Below the pieces are notes generated by a model that saw nothing but the letters and a program-made list of their open reading frames with translations, had not been told where the DNA came from and ran no database searches. A stretch of DNA of 64,000 nt. Origin: Kryptolebias marmoratus (Eukaryota > Chordata > Actinopteri > Cyprinodontiformes > Rivulidae). The position numbers and the translations under genes are program-made. How positions within the stretch are numbered: position 1 is the first letter of the stretch; each line of letters starts with the position of its first letter. This document shows positions 60,223-64,000 of the stretch, in pieces. The stretch lies in assembly GCF_001649575.2 (NCBI RefSeq), contig NC_051437.1, forward strand, positions 20,044,397 through 20,108,396. Reading direction: 5' to 3'.

Positions 60223-63200
60223 CTGGGAAGAGACAAATTTGATTTAATTTCTTATAATGACTTTTATGTGAACAGATGAAGATCAGCCCTAAAGGAAACT
60301 GATGCTTTTAACAGTACAAACAAGAGTCTAGACCTTCTATAAGAAATAGATTTATTATGAATCCACCCTTGTTAAAAAAAGAAAAGAAAAAAAACTTAAA
60401 TGGATTTCATCTGATAGTTGCTTTTATACCCCCCCACACACAGCAGTGAAAAACACCACCTGACCACTTTCCTGCTAAATGTGGGGAATGACCAAATCAG
60501 CAGTTATAAAATTAGCCCATCAAGAGTGCCGGACAAATGGAGTATGGAGCTTAATTTGCTATTACCCTCTTAAAGACAAACTTCCATTCTTAAGTGCGCA
60601 ATGGAAGAAAATCTATACTTAATGCAGAGGTGATCATTTGTATCTAATAACTTGAGAATCCAAGGCAGAAAACTTCTGTAATTCTTCCAGTTAAAAACCT
60701 GCCATGATCAAATCACCTCGCCTGACTGTTGTAATGACTTGAAACGTTAATGCACCAGAACGTTAAATAGCATCAGAACATCAGTAGTTTTAAGTGCACT
60801 GCGTTCATCGATTCTATTATGTTTTCCTTCGAGATGCACCTTAATTTTCCACCCAGTATGCATTTCCAAGAATTGCAGGTAGAAAAAAAAAATCTTCCTC
60901 AAATGACATTAAAACATAAATTTGAAGTGGGCGCCATGAAGCGGCGCCTCCTAAAATAGATAAATATGTAAGAACACAAAGAAAGAAGAAACACACTGGA
61001 GGGGAGGTTTCGATGACTTATTATCGCACCTGTGGTCCCCATGATTCAATTGTAAAAGTCATCCCTCTAATAGCTTGAAAGGTTTTGATTACTCTTCTTT
61101 TCTTTTAGTGTTGAAAGATACAAAGTGATTGAGCGCCCTGCCAGTGGTAATTCATTTTGGGTAATGCATTGCATATACTATGAACCTGTTTCAATCCAAA
61201 AGAATTGTAGCTTAAAGTTGTCCAATGAGCAGAGGTGGCAGGGAAGCTGTTTAAAAAGCTAAAGTTCGATGACAAACACATAGTGCTATTGTAAACCACA
61301 GCACATTCCCAGCTTTTATTTAAAGCATCCCTTTAATGCTAGGAATACATTTAGCAACAACAAAGTAACACAACACAGGACCCTACATAAGTATAAACTT
61401 CAGATAATTTTATATAGGATTTATGCAGTAATAGTATTCATGTTGTAAAGTTATCTAAAAGTGTCAGATTCATCCCATGAGATGCTGCCACATTTTATTT
61501 AAACCCTAATCTACCATTTCACAGAGACACTACCTTGACCTTGATGTACACAAGGGTTACGCAAGAGGTATGGAATTTCCTGGGTCTGTAAATGCTGAGG
61601 GCTTATTAAAGTCACTCACCCGGAACTTTCATTGTGACAACTAGATTAAACCATTTGCATGGTGAGCCCCCCAACTCATGTTCTGGGCCAAAAAGATACA
61701 GTCAAAAAAATAAATAAAAATGTGGCTCTGATAACAAGAGAAAATCCTTCTGTTCTTGACAAATCACTTACTGTTTAACTAAGTGTGCTAAAGACACAAC
61801 TCTAGATAGAGGACAGAAAGAAGAGATGATAAACACACTAAAATCTAATATTCTAATTTTCGTTCCAGTAAATAACAAATAGATGTGGCGCCTGTGAGAG
61901 GTAATGACCTATTAGTGAAAGAACATGCCAAATAAGCAATTCTTATTTACATTCTCTTAAAATTTCAGCAGAACAATATTGACAAGAAAATTGTATCAAT
62001 GTTGCCAGGCATAAGTATGATACCTTAGTGAGGACCGCAGCTTGCTCAGCGGCAAACTAATGAGGCAAATGTCCATTTGGTTAAAACTGTAGTGGTAGAT
62101 CTTCAGGGAGAGGAAAAGTGCACTTCTTAGCAGATGACATAGATGCTTTGCACAAGTTCCATCCAGACATCTCAATCAATTATAACCACATTGCACTGAT
62201 TTCACTCTTGTTATTGACTTATGGATCACCCCAGTTATAGTGTTGGGTAGCACACAACTGGGCTTTTAGGGGGGTGGGGTGGGGGGTAAGATGGATAACT
62301 GTACAAGGTACTTTTGTGTAAGCAACATCAATCATCAATAACTGTCATAAAAAATTGTCCTTAATTACAGAAACCTAGTGATTTTACTGCTTTAAATAAG
62401 AAATGGGCTACTTTGTAAAGCTTCTTGTAAAGCTTTAACTAGTAATGCACCAAAGTGCTTCATGTAAAGAGCAATAATCTTTGCAAACCAGATAACCAAT
62501 AAAGTGTCAGGTAAAGCTGAAAAAGAGGTGAAAACTCAATCATAGGAATAGATAACATTAACCAATACACTTAAAGAGAGTGAACTTGATGAACAGACAA
62601 GATTACAGAAATGTTATTGAGTTTGAATTGGACCAGACTTTGCGCTGCACTTGTCTGAAAATTACAACTGTGATACCTCGAACTGTGAGAAATGAGGATG
62701 AAATCCAATTATGTTCGAACCACACGGATGGACGCCTGAGGGAATCTGTGTAACCAGTTGTATATTTTTGCTCTAACTAGTAACAGCACTCAACTATAAC
62801 ATACCACAAAACCTATGGATGTTATGCAGGAGAGCATTATGGGAGTTCAGGAGTAGGTAGTGTGTTCCTATACTGAAAAGGAAATGTGTTAAATACCATA
62901 CATGGGCTTAAACTAACCGGTCCCAGCAGCTTAAGTTAGTTTCAGTTTTTAAATAACAGCACATATGGACATTTTAGATTTGTATTATTTAGGTTAAATC
63001 AACCAATCACTTATAAGTTACTGTGAACATGAGCTGCAATGATATAAATAGCAGCGGCACTGTGCCTTTCATGTCTTTAAAGTTCAATGCAGATTCAATG
63101 CAATCTGACCTTTTTCTGAATAAATGTCTGAATGTTTTGATAAAAATAGCATATCAAACAACAGCAGTAGAGCTTACTAAAAATACTGAGCAAATTTTCC

Positions 63201-64000
63201 ATCCAGTCTAATGGTAACACAGTATAAATCAAATAATTAGACAAATCAAAATAGTTGAATGCTCAAATTATTAAGCCAAAAATGATATCAAAGCACAACA
63301 CAATTCTGTGTGTCAAAATTCAGAAATTCAGAGGGCGTCATAGAACAGAAAGTTGCAATGAAGGGCTAAAAGAAAATCATTAGCAAGTATAGGATTCAGT
63401 CTCAATGTGAATCAATTCATTCCAAATTGCCCTGGCCTGTGCATTTGTGAAGTGCCCCTGATATAATAACACAGTGGTGGACAAAATCAAAAATTGTGTT
63501 AGGATAGTCTCAAATTTCTCCCCCTCAAACACATGTTTGGAGGACTAAAGCGAGAGAAAGTGAGACGGCAAAAAATGAAGCTCTATATTAATTTGGTGCT
63601 TTCATGGATGATTTGCTATTAGGGGCAGCTGTCTTAAATGACTTAACCCAATACCTTTCTGATATCAGAGCCCTGCGAAAAAGGAATTAAGTTTTAATGC
63701 AATTACTGTATTTCCTTTGGTCGCCTGGCTGCTTGATGTGGCCAACGGTGCTTTTTAATCTTTTTAAAAGAGCAAGTTTAAATGCCCTTCTAATTGTGAC
63801 ATCTTTCCCGCCTTAATGTGACCTTCAGTAGAGGAAGCAAGGCCTCGTGGGAGCAGCTATAGGGAATTATTGACCCTAAGAGACATCAGGAAGTGAGGTG
63901 CTGACCCGACCATTTAGCGAACATTCAGATGCTCAGACACTGTAGGAGCTTTCAGGGCCCTGCAGGATGTGAGCCATTCTGATGAAGACTGACATTCCTC
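60223..64000 (-). other. pex14 5' intron (partial), no further exon recognised
   Basis: The exon for the PEX14 N-terminus was not found here. Two stretches, about 60900-61090 and 63590-63910, are relatively non-repetitive and resemble conserved non-coding DNA. A short G-rich run lies near 62270-62285. Confidence 0.5.

Noticed and set aside
61600..61640. Donor-like site on the minus strand after an ATG, as a possible first pex14 exon
   Set aside because: The short reading before it does not lead into the expected PEX14 N-terminus and phase support is lacking.
1..64000. CRISPR arrays, operons, prophage, tRNA or rRNA genes
   Set aside because: No regularly spaced repeats, no bacterial gene organisation and no recognisable tRNA/rRNA sequence; the SINE copies are only tRNA-derived.

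Overview
This is a piece of a vertebrate nuclear genome, almost certainly a teleost fish. It has long introns with GT-AG junctions, CA/GT microsatellites, fish-type SINE and MITE relics, and two genes recognisable exon by exon. No bacterial, viral or plasmid architecture is visible. The two genes lie tail to tail: casz1 on the + strand (1823-17945, about 2.4 kb of 3' UTR to ~20.4 kb) and pex14 on the - strand (38369-60222 and beyond the right edge). From general knowledge, CASZ1 and PEX14 are also convergent neighbours on human 1p36.22, so this is conserved synteny.

casz1 (castor zinc finger transcription factor): fourteen exons are present and join in frame with no break to 1464 codons plus stop. 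The window opens inside an intron, so the N-terminal coding exons lie upstream. The exons carry the end of one castor-type zinc-finger unit and ten complete units (11 in all, as in the long vertebrate isoform). Between them are Ser/Thr/Pro-rich linkers, a proline-rich exon, a basic NLS-like stretch and an acidic tail.

pex14 (peroxisomal docking peroxin): seven exons join in frame to 345 codons plus stop. They cover the PEX5/PEX19-binding N-terminal domain, a hydrophobic membrane segment, the coiled coil and the acidic C-terminus. The first coding exon or exons lie to the right of the window. One intron uses a GC donor.

The ~17-18 kb between the genes (about 20.4-37.6 kb) has no supported gene. 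It holds microsatellites, two diverged SINE copies, copies of a short inverted-repeat element (one more sits in a casz1 intron), a decayed THAP-domain fragment, and other dispersed repeats.

The most interesting observations are: (i) a partial copy of a castor zinc-finger coding segment inside the casz1 intron at 14.26-14.33 kb, differing from the real exon mostly at silent sites; (ii) a frame-preserving proline-rich exon preceded by a long UG repeat; (iii) a weak donor at 11170 where read-through would give a short five-finger-like isoform; (iv) the GC-AG intron of pex14; (v) the THAP relic. I found no evidence of a wholly new biological system. Exon calls rest on translation, splice phase and recognised family sequence; repeat and regulatory calls are weaker.
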